DNA from: Chrysopilus asiliformis
Taxonomy: Eukaryota > Arthropoda > Insecta > Diptera > Rhagionidae
Direction: 5' to 3'
Length of the DNA stretch: 64,000 nt
NCBI GenBank assembly: GCA_964034945.1
Contig: OZ035961.1
Coordinates: forward strand, 41,940,184 to 42,004,183
Made by a program: the position numbers and the translations under genes. The notes beneath the pieces are model-generated. The model searched no databases, was not told the origin of the DNA, and saw nothing but the letters and a program-made list of their open reading frames with translations. Below, piece by piece: positions 34,319 through 45,829 of the stretch; position 1 is the first letter of the stretch, and every line of letters starts with the position of its first letter.

Positions 34319-34995
34319 TATTTTTATACCCGTATGGTGAAACCAAAGAATATATTAGATTTGCCTTACCGTTTGTAACGCCAAGATCCCGTCAACACAC
34401 AAAAAAATGAATTACATTCAAAAATGAGTGATAAAAAAAAGTTGAATTTAGCATGTCCGTCCGTCCGTCTGTCCGTCCGTCCGTCGGTCCGTCCGTCTGT
34501 CCGTCCGTCCGTCGGTCCGTCCGTCTGTCTGTCCGTCCGTCTGTCTGTGGCGCGGATTGCGGGCGCACGGATTGAGCTAGAGACTTGAAATTTTGCACAG
34601 ATTGGTTTTTCGTAAAATGCAAGGCTAAGTTCGTTAATACGTTGGCTACCATGTGAGTCACCGGTGTACACACACTATTGTCATTACCGTCAGTTTCTCA
34701 AGTTCCATGGTTGAGTGCAGTCGCTCGTGCGGTACAAAGGGGTTTTTTTTTGTGGAGCATGGAGTTCGTTTTTGTCTGTATTGATCTTGTGTTCACTGGT
34801 GACTCACAAAGTACAGAAATGATTTTTGCGTTTTTTCCCAGTGTATACTAGCGGAGTAAGCGTTTTTTTGGCTGGTAGCCAACGTGTTAATGGACAAAAA
34901 TGGACCATTAGGGGGGGTACCCCCCATACGAACGAAAACGATTTTTGCGAATATCTCAAAAACGGTGCTTCTTATCAAAAAAAAGTTCAAGAACT
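34319..34995 (+). mobile_element. Helentron/DINE-like element, copy 5, interrupted
   Basis: The 5' end TTTTTATACCCGTATGGTGA and a long (GTCY)n tract (34455-34550) are present, then the GCGGGCGCACGGATTGAGCT core. At 34638 the copy is interrupted by a MITE and resumes at 34887 with AATGGACAAAAATGGACCAT. The 3' hairpin end is missing. Confidence 0.65.
34638..34886. mobile_element. MITE flanked by TTAA inside the Helentron-like copy
   Basis: Left end TACGTTGGCTACCA, right end (reverse complement) CACGTTGGCTACCAGCC; TTAA on each side (34634-34637 and 34887-34890). The host element sequence is continuous when this insert is removed. A second, inverted copy lies at 57744-58087. Confidence 0.75.
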
Positions 34996-35413
34996 CACGG
35001 CGATGACGCGTTAACTTGAAATTGGATAAGTTTTACCAAAATTGTAATTATTTATCAACTTTTGGAAAAGTAACGTCAACTATAACGGGTGCATCCCATA
35101 CAATTTTTATCAAATAACACATTTTTTTGAAAATTTCTCGAAAACAATGGGCTTTTGGGGAAAAATGAACATAACCAAATTTATAAATAATGAAATTTCC
35201 TGCATATTTTACTTTAACCCTAGACCCGTGTACTATAAAACTTCCATATATTGTGTACTTGGGCACTCGTGTACTTGGGCACTCAGATGTAATTCTAATA
35301 GAAAATATATGGCTTGTTTGTTTAAAAATCATAAAAATGTGGTTTATTCGTTAAACAAATAAGAAATAGGAAAATATAACCCCAAAAAATCGTTCTGGGC
35401 ACTCAGTGCCCAG

Positions 35414-36321
35414 CAGTGTTGGGGTTATCTAGATAATAATTATCTAGATAATCATCTAGATAAAAAAAAATTTTATCTTTATCGTATCTAGATAACACCC
35501 CAAAAAAGTTATCTTTATCTTATCTAGATAAAGGAAAATCCCATTTATCTAGAGATAATCGTTACCACCGAAAATCAAAAAATTAACAGGTCGATTATCT
35601 TAGACGCGTCACTTTTCGTGAGTCGAATTTTGCCTATTGTATTTGTTGTTTTGTACCAACAACAACAGGCAATTTCGAGTCACGAAAAGTGACGCGTCTA
35701 AGATAATCGACCTGTAAATCTGAAAAAATGCTGAAACGAAATTGTTTTCTGCATACTTTTGAAAACCTAAAAACTTTTTTTAGGAACAGTTTTATACTTG
35801 GCAACAATTTTTGTTTACGGACAAGGAAGCGAAGTGTCACTCTTTCCCTCGCCTCTCTTCTCTTGTCCATAAAAAAAAAGTTCTGCCAGTAACTGTTGCC
35901 AAGTGTAAACCGGGCTATGAACGAAATAAAAAATCATAACGCTATAAATTTCCTTACGTAGCAAAATTAAACTTATATTTCGTGACGTTATTTCGTTTTG
36001 TATCGATAAAAAACTTAATTTCGTTACGTTACGATAACGTTTCTTATCCGTTTTCTTTTATTATTATTTCGTTTCTTATTATATTTAAATTGGAAATCAA
36101 GAAAAGCAAAAAATTTTGTGCTATTTTTTTTAGTACGTAATTTTGAATTTTGTGCAATGTCAAAATAAATATTTATCTAAAAATTATCTAGATAATTTGG
36201 CTTTTTATCTTATCTTATCTATTATCTTTCATATTTTCATTATCTATTATCTTATCTAGATAAACATTACGAGCATTTATCTTTATCTAGATAAAAAAAT
36301 AATTATCTGGCCCCAACACTG
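35414..36321. mobile_element. Non-autonomous hAT element with perfect 8-bp duplication
   Basis: Ends CAGTGTTGGGG on both sides (inverted), flanked by identical GTGCCCAG at 35406-35413 and 36322-36329. Eight-bp duplications with CAG-starting ends define hAT elements. Both subterminal regions are packed with TTATCTAGATAA-type palindromes. A long hairpin lies at 35586-35715. No transposase coding. Confidence 0.85.
35586..35715. repeat. Long hairpin within the hAT element
   Basis: ACAGGTCGATTATCTTAGAC at 35586 and onward pairs almost perfectly over about 50 bp with the sequence ending GTCTAAGATAATCGACCTGT at 35715; the loop is about 30 nt. Possibly a separate foldback element nested in the hAT copy. 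Confidence 0.8.
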
Positions 36322-36544
36322 GTGCCCAGTAAACGGGTCTAGGGTTAAGGATTCCTATGTATCCCTAACGGTTCTTGAGATATTTGAAAAAAATATTTTT
36401 TTTAAATTTTTTTAATTTTTTTTTTCGAAACTTTAGATTTTGCAAAGGAAAGTCATGTGCTGTTCACAATATTTTTTATGTTATTAAATTTTAAAAAAAT
36501 AAATTATATCTGAATTAAATTCTCCGTTTTTTGTGCAAAAATTT

Positions 36545-36546
<2 letters not shown>

Positions 36547-36576
<30 letters not shown>
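36547..36576. repeat. (TC)15 microsatellite
   Basis: Uninterrupted TC dinucleotide run of 30 nt, immediately followed by GC-richer sequence (CAACCGGTTTCCGGTCTTGG) that may belong to an old SINE-like repeat. Confidence 0.95.
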
Positions 36577-38930
36577 CACTACAACCGGTTTCCGGTCTTG
36601 GCCTGCCGCAATGTCTCTCGCCAGAGGTCCCTGCAACAATAATAGTTGTGCATTTAAGCGCTTTCTACTGTCTATACAAATTTATTTTGAAAATGAATAT
36701 AATAAAATGTGTATTGTTTGAAGAGGTTCATATATTTGAACACACGTGTATTTGCTTTCGGCATAAATCCACAATCAAAATTCCATGTTAAATCAATAGC
36801 ACGGAAAACACACATTGCAAATAAATCAAATGTTAATCAAAAAATAGATTCCCTTTATAAAAAACCCCCTTATCAGCTGCTGCATAAACTAATCAATCAA
36901 GGAATTGAGTGAATAGTCCAATATTAATGCCAGATAAATAAATTTCCCTATAATTACAGCCATCGTGGCCACTCCTCGATAACATAATCTAAATTCAGAA
37001 ATAAACCAAAAAATCCGGTTAAGTAATGCACTGGGAATAAATTCTCTTATAATCATTGTGGGTGCGTTTTTTTTAACTTTTTATTCTTTTTAAATGACAT
37101 AACTTCATAGCGGACTAGTCAATGCACTATTCAAATATAACTATTGCTCAATTGAATAGTTTTTTCGTTCATGAATTAACAAAACTGGTTCTTCATTTGA
37201 CTACTGCCCTGATCCCTAGCCAGATTCCGTTTATCTTCAATGTCGCACGCTTGGAGATTTGAATATTCTTCAAACTACAAAATAACCATCATGAGGCTCA
37301 GTTGTACTTTATATCTTTTATCACTTTCCGGTTAAGTTGAACAGACCCAGACTCCATTTATTTGGTTGAATTTTTGAGTGTAGGTGCATTTAAAACAACT
37401 TCCCCCATCTTCTGAACCGAGAAGTCTACCCAGATTTACATTTGATGAACAAACTTCAACCACATATATTTGCCAACGTCGACAGGTCCGCTTTCCCCGT
37501 CGTTATCGACGTATTTCGTTCTATAAGTGGCTTCACGTGGTACCACCGTATAAACGCTTGTTGCTTAAATAGCTGAATCCGATATGGTTCTCAGAGCGAC
37601 ACCGGCATCGATGCCCAAGCGAGCTGCCCCTGCCAAAGAAGTCCCAGAGACCGTCAAAGCCAAAACAGTTCGTCGGAACAGCGTTAAGGCAGTGAAGTGC
37701 GGCTGGTGACTCGCTGAAGTCGTTACGAGAGAATATTCCGGTTGTTAAACGCATGTGTTAAAAACTGTTTTTGTGGACCAAAATCTAGTATCGCTTAAAA
37801 GATAATTCAAAGAAAACGAAGATAAAGAAAATCCTGTATATAAATCAAATAACAAATCGATAAGGTACCAACCGCATGCTAGAAAAGTGAATAATTTGCG
37901 ATGCTACTAAAGATATTATTATTAGAATTTATATGAGAAACAATAGGTTGGAGTATATGCTTCCTTACCCCCACGAACATTGAACCCGTCCAAGTATTAG
38001 ACGGCGCACTTGTTTGGGATTTGCACTGGGAACAGTACCACACAGCCACGGGGCAAACTCTCGCAAGGCAATCGAATCCCGTCCCGCTATAGTAGCGATT
38101 TTGTGGGTTTTGCAGTGGTAGGAGTGATACTCTGACGTAAATGTTTGATATCATTTTAAGATTCGTGACGCGCTACTAGTAAATTTTGTTCGCATCAAAC
38201 AACTTCGCTGTAAGCTTCCTTCAATAGACATCATGGTTGGACATTTTCGCATAAATATCCAACACACCTGAAACGCTTCGTGTCGATAACAGTCTTTTTC
38301 GTTTCCTTTCTTCGGCTTATTGAAGAATTAAGGCGATTATTTTCCTTACACACTAATATGATGAACATACACTGTCAAGGTTTAGTGATATGAATAGTCC
38401 TAAAAAATAGTAATAAAAATTTCCGCTGAGGTTTTGTATTTTCGTACAGAAATTCGCAGTTATCGGCTAGCATGTTAATGTTCTGTCGCGTTTTGATGAA
38501 CTATGGAGTGTCTTATAGAAAAACAATGTTATACTGATAAGAAATGTAATATTTTGTTTTGACGTGGATACGTCTTGGATTTTGGTTATGGGGGTACAAA
38601 TTAGAAAATCGGCTTGCTGCCATGATAACACATTTACAATCAATGATACTCGATAGTTTGTGGTGACATCCGAACAGAAACTGTGTCATAAGATTAGGCC
38701 TACATTAAAGCATTGTTTAGGGTATTTTGTTATGTAAAACTATGTTCAATTATTTTTTTAAAGATCAAAATCAAAATTTTTACTGCCGCTGCTATGCTGT
38801 GTTTGCTGCTTGTAGTACAGATTTCACATTTATATATACTCTTTTTATGCTCCTCCTTTGTGTGTATTGAATCTGATGTATTGAAAGCTATGTTATTTCG
38901 TTCTTTTCGCTCTGAAAAGTGTCGCTCTTA

Positions 38931-39267
38931 AGGCTCAACTATGATAGACGTAAGAGCGCATATGTAAATGTCAAATTCCTAACGAATGTTGACATACATA
39001 GCTCTCAACATAAAAGCTAATCTTCATTTTACCTCAAGTGGAAATTAATATGGCCACAATATTATTAAAATCACACTAAAATTTTAGGTTATGTTCACTA
39101 TTTACATATGCCAGTTCCATTTGTATCGAATTATTCATGCTTAACGAATGTTTAACGAAGGTTTGAAAGTGGCATATGTCTATTGTGGGTAATAACATTG
39201 ACTTTCTTATTCTGGAAATGACATATGCAGCTACATATGCGTTCTTATGTCTATCATAGTTGAGCCT
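38931..39267. mobile_element. PIF/Harbinger-type MITE
   Basis: Ends AGGCTCAACTATGATAGACG (left) and AGGCTCAACTATGATAGACA (right, reverse complement), continuing to more than 30 bp of inverted repeat; TTA duplicated at 38928-38930 and 39268-39270. 337 bp, non-coding. Confidence 0.8.
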
Positions 39268-39297
39268 TTAACGGCAAAAGCGTTTGCTGTGGTTTCC

Positions 39298-39789
39298 GGG
39301 GTGCGTTCCTTTATTAACCGTGGTTAACCGCGGTAAAGAGAAATGCGTTCTTAAATGCCTACGGTTAACGCTCAGTAAACTTTACTGCCGTTGCTAAATG
39401 CCAAAGTTAAGCTGTCAAAGTTACTTTTCTCAACTCTGCTCGAGAGCTGAGTTGGAGAAAGTTAACTTTAATTGTAATTAAAGAACGCGATAAAGTTAAC
39501 CGAGACGGTTACAACTGTCAATCAACTGTCAATTCGTCTCGTAGTTTCGATTGAGTTTTGTGCTGAATAATGGAGGATTTTATTGTGGTCCTTGTAAATG
39601 AAAAATACGACATCAAGAAGAATTCTGTTTTTTTAATGTATTGTTGTGCACATCACTGCTGTCAAAGTTAACCAAATCGCGTTCTTTTAATCAGAGTTAA
39701 CGTCGGTAAAATTTCAACTTTGGCAATCAGCTGTTCTAACTTTGACAAACCCAACCTTTACTTTACTCGGGAATAAAGGAACGCACCCC
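39298..39789. mobile_element. Terminal-inverted-repeat element
   Basis: GGGGTGCGTTCCTTTATT at the left end is the exact inverse of AATAAAGGAACGCACCCC at the right. Internal GTTAACTTT-type words recur. A related start (TTACTAACCGTGGTCGACCG) occurs at 11184. No duplication found, so the superfamily is unassigned. Confidence 0.7.
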
Positions 39790-40190
39790 TGACTCTCGTT
39801 CTTGGGAACGAAAATGATTTCTTTTTAAGTTTTCGCTTCTTGTTCAAAGCGGTTTGTGGGTCTCGCATAAAAATGAATGAAAGCATCGAGCGATTGCTGT
39901 TGGATATGATGCACACACATCTATAAGTATGTATTTCATTAGTAAGAGAGCGATATTTCGCTCCCAGCATTAAAGTTCTGTTCAGGGTTGTGACTTTTGA
40001 TTTTCGAATTCGTAGTAAATCGGCCGAAAAATAGTAGTAGAATCGATGAAATAGTAGTAAATTTATGTAAAACCTTCGTCATTATAACTAATTTGAACAA
40101 AAGACTAGAAATGGGAGCGTTTTGAACACTGAATGTATGATATTTATTTCATACTTCTCTTATCATAAACCAATTATAAATAAAATTATT

Positions 40191-40427
40191 ACACCCGTAT
40201 GGTGAAACCGAATATCTCAAAAACGGTGCATCTTAAGTTATTTAGGATATGATTCTACATTAAACTCCCATACATCAAAATCCGATTGGAATAAATCAAA
40301 AACAAATATAATTAGAAAGTTTGACTTCAAACTGGAATTTTGATACAACTGTTCGCCGTTCACTTAAATCACCATACGGATTTTCAATAATTGCCAGATT
40401 GGCAATTATAGCTTTTGTTATGTTTTA
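40191..40427 (+). mobile_element. Helentron/DINE-like element, copy 6, internally deleted
   Basis: Starts ACACCCGTATGGTGAAACCG and then jumps to AATATCTCAAAAACGGTGCA, so the whole (GTCY)n half is missing. The 3' half and the ATTGCCAGATTGGCAAT hairpin plus TAGCTTTTGTTATGTTT are intact. Confidence 0.65.
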
Positions 40428-42595
40428 AATAAAAATTTGTTTCCTTAATTTCCTTTTCACTAAAATTTCTTTTTTAAATATCTATTGACGATCGTTGTAG
40501 GCGGATCCACGTCTTCTGGCCGTCTCTACGAGACAGACACCTCCTTTTTTTTATTAATTTGAAACTTTCCCATGTCTCTAAAACTCGATTCAAAATACAA
40601 ATCGTTACATGAATATGTAAAATAATATAGTCACTTTTAGAGGAATTTATTTAGAATTTAATTCAGATTTGCGATCGGGGAAACCATTTATAGATATTAA
40701 AAAACTCAATATGAATGTTTGTGGAATGAGATAATAAATTTGATTATTTTGGATAACTTACTGAGATACACTTAATACGATGAGATTACAATTTTGTATA
40801 TGGATGCCCTTGTATTTGAACAATTTTAATAAAAGTAAAATCAGTTTTGATTTAACAGAGAATTGGTAAAGTGTTCTAAGTTTGAATTGATAAAAACTTG
40901 GAAATTGTAGTAATATCGGACTAAAATTGAGGAATTGAGCGCAAGAGTGGCCTAACCCACATGTCGAAATCCTGAACTTTTTGGTGTTTGAATTCCTATT
41001 GCGAGTGAGTTTTTAGATAAAAATGTTTGCATGCACAAAAGGACATTTCAACATTGAGTAATAAAGTCCACAAGTAAAAATTTACAGCCAATAATAGTAC
41101 AAAAGTGGAAAAGCTCCAAAAACTCGATTATGTGGGTTAGGCCGCTTTTGCTCTGATAGCCTCAATTTCAAATTGACTAAATTTGATCATATTTTTTTTT
41201 AAACCAGTCCGTCTAAAACTTAAATACAATATATGAAATTGCATTATAAACTTCTTCATTTCAATGTGGGAGGGGAGAGGAAAAGTCTAATTGAATTTTG
41301 ATATGTGAGAAAACTTTGTAATCTGAATACTTTTGTTTCAGCAATTATTTCAGTATAACGTGCCGCTTTTGAGAAAATGGGAAAAACCCGTTCCATGTTA
41401 AGGAACCCGACCACCAAATTTCTGGGCCAAATTGCAAGTCTCTAGTTTAACTGGTTGTTTAGTTACCGTATCCATGGACAGACAGACAGATATAATATTC
41501 AAAAATCAAATCATTTCGACCCACGCACGTCCCCGAAACATATACCCATCGACTCAGTTTTAAGAGTCCCAAACATCCCTAGTAGATCATTCATGATGAA
41601 CTCATCATCGCGAAGTGATGATACTCATGATGAGTTTTGTTCTAGGCCTATGAAATATACTCATCATTACTGCTCACTTATATACTCATTTGTAGCAATG
41701 AGTCTTTCGATGAGCTCTGCATGAGTCTATCGATGAGTATCATGGCGCCGTATTGATGATGTATTGATGATGCTCATGGGTGAACTCATTGGTAGCCGAA
41801 TTGGCTACCTCATCAGTAAGCGTATTGATGAACTCATGAATACCAGAATTGATGAATTCATTATTTTGATGAATTCACCAGAATTGAAACCTAAAATGGA
41901 AGAACTCAAGCATACTAAAATTGATGAACTCATATAATTTGAACCTTCTGTCTTCAATTGCACTTTAACTTAGAATGAAAATAAATAATCGTTTTCAAGC
42001 ATTTCAGTTCCAGAGTTAACGGTAATATCGAACGAATTTCGGAAACAAATGAAGTAGGTTACGAATCGATGCCGAACGCACCGCCTCGTCGACATTACAT
42101 GAGCACTCATCGAAGGCTCATCATATGGTCATCAGTAGTCAAATTCAAAGCGGTTAAAAGCATTTACTTTAAAGTTTTTTTTAACAAATAATTCTGTATA
42201 TACCCACACCAACTCATTTTCGCTAAACACAACGGAAAAACCATGTTATTGTGTGCGTTTTTCCTTTGATAGTATACTGATGAGCCAAGACCCTCTACAT
42301 ACAAAGCCATGCACTAATAGAGTTACTACCACATATACATGGCCAAGTAGGGTCGCTTATGAATTGTCTAACATGGCGCCGGCATGAAATTTCCGAATTT
42401 TTTTTGCGGTTCTATATCAATTAGGTTCCTATATTATCGTTTAAATAAATTTGGAGGGAATGCTAATGAAAACAAACCCCGTTTTCGTTATTTTATGATT
42501 TTTATTTAAAATCAAAACAAATTTACATATAATAGAAAAAAAATTGAGTATGGAATTCAAAAATATATCGTCAGCTTAAACCGGAATTGTGCTAA

Positions 42596-43040
42596 AGGTG
42601 ATGGCCCAATAGAAGCTTTGCTTGCTTCGCTTGCTTTGCTTTGATGAAGCATTTGAGGCGATAAAAGCAAGTAAAGCGTCTCTAGGCCCAATGTACGCTT
42701 TGCTATGAGCGCTTTGACATCTGGCAATTGTGTTGTATTTATATTTTCTGAATGAAAAAAAAAAGTTTGTGCAAACATTTTAACAATAAAAATTAACTTA
42801 TAAAGCAATTACAATGCATTTTGTGTTTTATTCCATCAAGTAGGTACAAAAATAAATTGTCAGAACTGTCAAAGCGCATAAAGCAAAGCGTCTAATTGAG
42901 AATTGTTCAAATCGAAGCTTTGCTTGCTTCGCTTTACTTTAAGCGCTTTTGTATTGGGCCAGCTCTCATAAGGAAACACGGAGTTCAACTCAGCTGTCAA
43001 AGCGAGTAAAGCAAGCAAAGCTTCTATTGGGCCATCACCT
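42596..43040. mobile_element. PIF/Harbinger-type MITE
   Basis: AGGTGATGGCCCAATAGAAG at the left and the same sequence inverted at the right (CTTCTATTGGGCCATCACCT), with TAA on both sides (42593-42595, 43041-43043). Internal AAAGCAAGCAAAGC repeats. Confidence 0.8.
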
Positions 43041-43529
43041 TAAGTCCAAAATATCAAATTTTACAGAAGAGTAAAATCATTTTAATTCTCATTTAAGGAA
43101 AACTGAGTTTTTTTTAAAATTAGGATCAGTTTTCTTTAAATGAAACTCAGTTATCTTGAAATGGAAATTACAATGATTTAACAAGGTTTTTCTGCTCTTC
43201 TGTAAAAATTTGATATTTTGCACATTTTCACTTTAAGCTGATATTTAAAACAAACACTTTTTTATATTATATAATGACAATAACGGACAAAGTGGATTTG
43301 TGATACGAATTACAGCACGGCACACAGCAATTACGAGGCATTACGTTTAAATTGAATATTTAAAAAAAAAACGAAATACACTTGCGGAAAAGCTGCAGTA
43401 AATAAGTCTCAGGAGTCTCCTAGCCCATGTTGCTTCCCCTGTCACAGCCCCTCTTGTAATGGATTCTTCGATCAGCCTTAAATTAAACGCAAAATACGTG
43501 CGTTTTTTAAAAGCTTTTATTTAGCTCGC

Positions 43530-43570
<41 letters not shown>

Positions 43571-43684
43571 GGGGTCAAATCTTGCAATCAAATTTTGACC
43601 CACTTCCACTTGTCCGATTGACTTGAAATTTTGCACACTTATATAAGTCCGATGACAATACAATATTTTCACTACTTCGTCCTT

Positions 43685-44540
43685 GTAAGGATAACGGAAG
43701 GTCCTGTAAGGATAACGTGATTATCCTTTTCTCCAAATTTTCCGGAAAAAAATCTATTCTGGGGGTTTTTGGGATCGCTGAATCCGAATCTGTCATTAAA
43801 AAGTCAGTAAGGATAACGGAAGGTCCTGTAAGGATAACGTGATTATCCTTTTCTCCAAATTTTCCGGAAAAAAAACTATTCTGGGGGTTTTTGGGGTCGC
43901 TGAATCCGAATCTGTCATTAAAAAGTCAGTAAGGATAACGGAAGGTCCTGTAAGGATAACGTGATTATCCTTTTCTCCAAATTTTCCGGAAAAAAATCTA
44001 TTCTGGGGGTTTTTAAGGTCGCTGAATCCGAATCTGTCATTAAAAAGTCTGTAAGGATAACGGAAGGTCCTGTAAGGATAACGTGATTATCCTTTTCTCC
44101 AAATTTTCCGGAAAAAAATCTATTCTGGGGGTTTTTGGGATCGCTGAATCCGAATCTGTCATTAAAAAGTCAGTAAGGATAACGGAAGGTCCTGTAAGGA
44201 TAACGTGATTATCCTTTTCTCCAAATTTTCCGGAAAAAAAAACTATTCTGGGGGTTTTTGGGGTCGCTGAATCCGAATCTGTCATTAAAAAGTCAGTAAG
44301 GATAACGGAAGGTCCTGTAAGGATACCGTGATTATCCTTTTCTCCAAATTTTCCGGAAAAAAATCTATTCTGGGGGTTTTTAAGGTCGCTGAATCCGAAT
44401 CTGTCATTAAAAAGTCTGTAAGGATAACGGAATGTCCTGTAAGGATAACGTGATTATCCTTTTTCCCAATTGTTCCGGGAAAAAATATATTCTGCGGGTT
44501 TTAGGGTTCGCTGAATACGATTCTCAAGTTAAAAAGCCTG
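43685..44540. repeat. 122-bp tandem satellite with three-unit higher-order structure
   Basis: Seven units start at 43685, 43807, 43929, 44051, 44173, 44296 and 44418 with GTAAGGATAACGGAAGGTCC. Each holds GGATAACGTGATTATCC (a small palindrome) and GCTGAATCCGAATCTGTCAT. Diagnostic bases cycle with period three: TTTGGGATCG, TTTGGGGTCG, TTTAAGGTCG, then the same again. The last unit is diverged. A (GTCT)n tract and CCGATTGACTTGAAATTTTG core lie just upstream (43530-43640). Confidence 0.95.
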
Positions 44541-44589
44541 TAAGGACATCTCAAATGTAAGGATATATATTCGAAGACTAAAAAGAACA

Positions 44590-44863
44590 AAATAAAAAAA
44601 AAATTTTTAAAAAAAAGCTTTTATTAAAAGAGAATGCACTAAAAAGAAAAAAATAATTTTCTGGACGCTGTGTATCACAAATATAAAAGCTTTTAAAAAG
44701 CGAGATAAAGCATAAAACAATAAAATAAAAATTTATCTCGCTTTTAAAAAGCTTTTATATTTGTGATACACAGCGTCCAGAAAATTATTTTTTTCTTTTT
44801 AGTGCATTCTCTTTTAATAAAAGCTTTTTTTTAAAAAATTTTTTTTTATTTTTTTTATTTTAA
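44590..44863. repeat. Very long near-perfect palindrome
   Basis: Arms of about 120 bp, spaced by 22 nt (44710-44731). The inner arm is GCTTTTAAAAAGCGAGATAA against TTATCTCGCTTTTAAAAAGC. Farther out, CTGGACGCTGTGTATCACAA pairs with TTGTGATACACAGCGTCCAG exactly. The outermost parts are A/T homopolymer-rich. Confidence 0.9.
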
Positions 44864-45829
44864 AATAAATTTATACTTATCTACAATATAATCTGTTGGT
44901 AATAAGCAGGGGCCTTATTAGGGAACTCGAATCGAAAATGAAATACACGGAAATGTTTGATGCGGTAACAGCTAACTCGAATTCGATCATATATTTGTCA
45001 TTCATTTTCAGAAATTTACTCGAACACTTTTCAGTCGCCGGAAATGAAACTCGAAAGAAAAATTTATTCATTTCAATGTTTTTTTATGTAAAAATTTTTT
45101 TTCTTCCAAAACATTTAAATTGCTTGGAAAATCTATAAAAAATAAGAAAAAGTTGCCTCTAACATATAATATTTAGTTAATTACGATTTTAAACGAAGTC
45201 CATTCCGTATGATTTTTTTTACAATTCTTGGATTGAAAACGCCGTCATCACTTTCGTCACTTTTATCTGGCACTTATTTTACAATCATCACTTTTATCCG
45301 GTTCTTATTTCAATTTTTTTAAACTGCCGGCATTAATTTCACAAATAAGAAAACGCAAAAACTAATATCAAATTATTTACAACTATTCAATAATGACACT
45401 AAATATAAACACGAAATTTCTAAGTTACCAGCAAGTTGCTTTTTAGCAACTTTTAATTTTAACTTGTTGAGTTGTTTTTATTGCTGATTCACAATTATCA
45501 AACAAAACACAAACGATTATTAGTAATATACACCTTCAACTTATATATTTTACCGATTAAACTCTGAAAACTTGATAAAATTATTAACTTAATAACAAAA
45601 CAAATCGAACTTTACGCGCGGTTTCCCATGTGATTTTGACAGTAGAGTTGCTACTTGACACTACTAGTGCACACATAGAAAAACTTTTGCATGGCTTTGT
45701 ATGTAGAGGGTCTTGGATGAGCAAAATCTACTAGGGATGTCAGTGTGTGTGTATGTATGTATAGTGTGTGACAAAAAATTTTAAGACCACTTTCTACGAA
45801 ATCTCAACCGATTTTGATTCGGTTTTTTG

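Larger units (their letters stand above)
35218..36344. mobile_element. piggyBac-type MITE split by a hAT element
   Basis: TTAA at 35214-35217 and 36345-36348 flank ends CCCTAGACCCGTGTACT (left) and CCCTAGACCCGTTTACT (right, reverse complement). TTAA targets with CCCTAGA ends are typical of piggyBac. Without the hAT insertion and its duplication the element is about 210 bp. Confidence 0.75.
42286..45715. mobile_element. 3.4-kb element with 28-bp perfect terminal repeats
   Basis: The 28-bp ends are perfect inverted copies beginning CAAGACCCTCTACATACAAA and finishing GCCATGCA. GATGAGC is duplicated at 42279-42285 and 45716-45722. It contains a PIF/Harbinger MITE, a 122-bp satellite block and a very long palindrome. 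No intact transposase was found, so it is non-autonomous or too decayed to read. Confidence 0.75.
41573..45740. mobile_element. Outer layer of a composite nested element
   Basis: ACATCCCTAGTAGAT at 41573-41587 and its exact inverse ATCTACTAGGGATGT at 45726-45740 are terminal repeats. The sequence just inside the left end is full of ATGATGAGT/ACTCATCAT words (41590-42130). A 3.4-kb insertion at 42286-45715 occupies most of the right side, leaving only about 25 bp of the outer element there. Superfamily unknown. Confidence 0.55.

Noticed and set aside
34366..34673. ORFs with long [12 protein letters not shown] peptides (also at 20065 and 24746)
   Set aside because: These are translations of (GTCY)n microsatellites inside the Helentron-like repeats.
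37384..37760. Arg/Pro-rich open frames near 37.4-37.8 kb
   Set aside because: Less AT-rich than the surroundings, but no ATG-led frame of note and no family similarity; not enough to call a gene or ncRNA.
43575..44285. Minus-strand frames through the 122-bp satellite
   Set aside because: Repeat-derived; unit length changes between 122 and 123 bp break the frame and no protein family matches.
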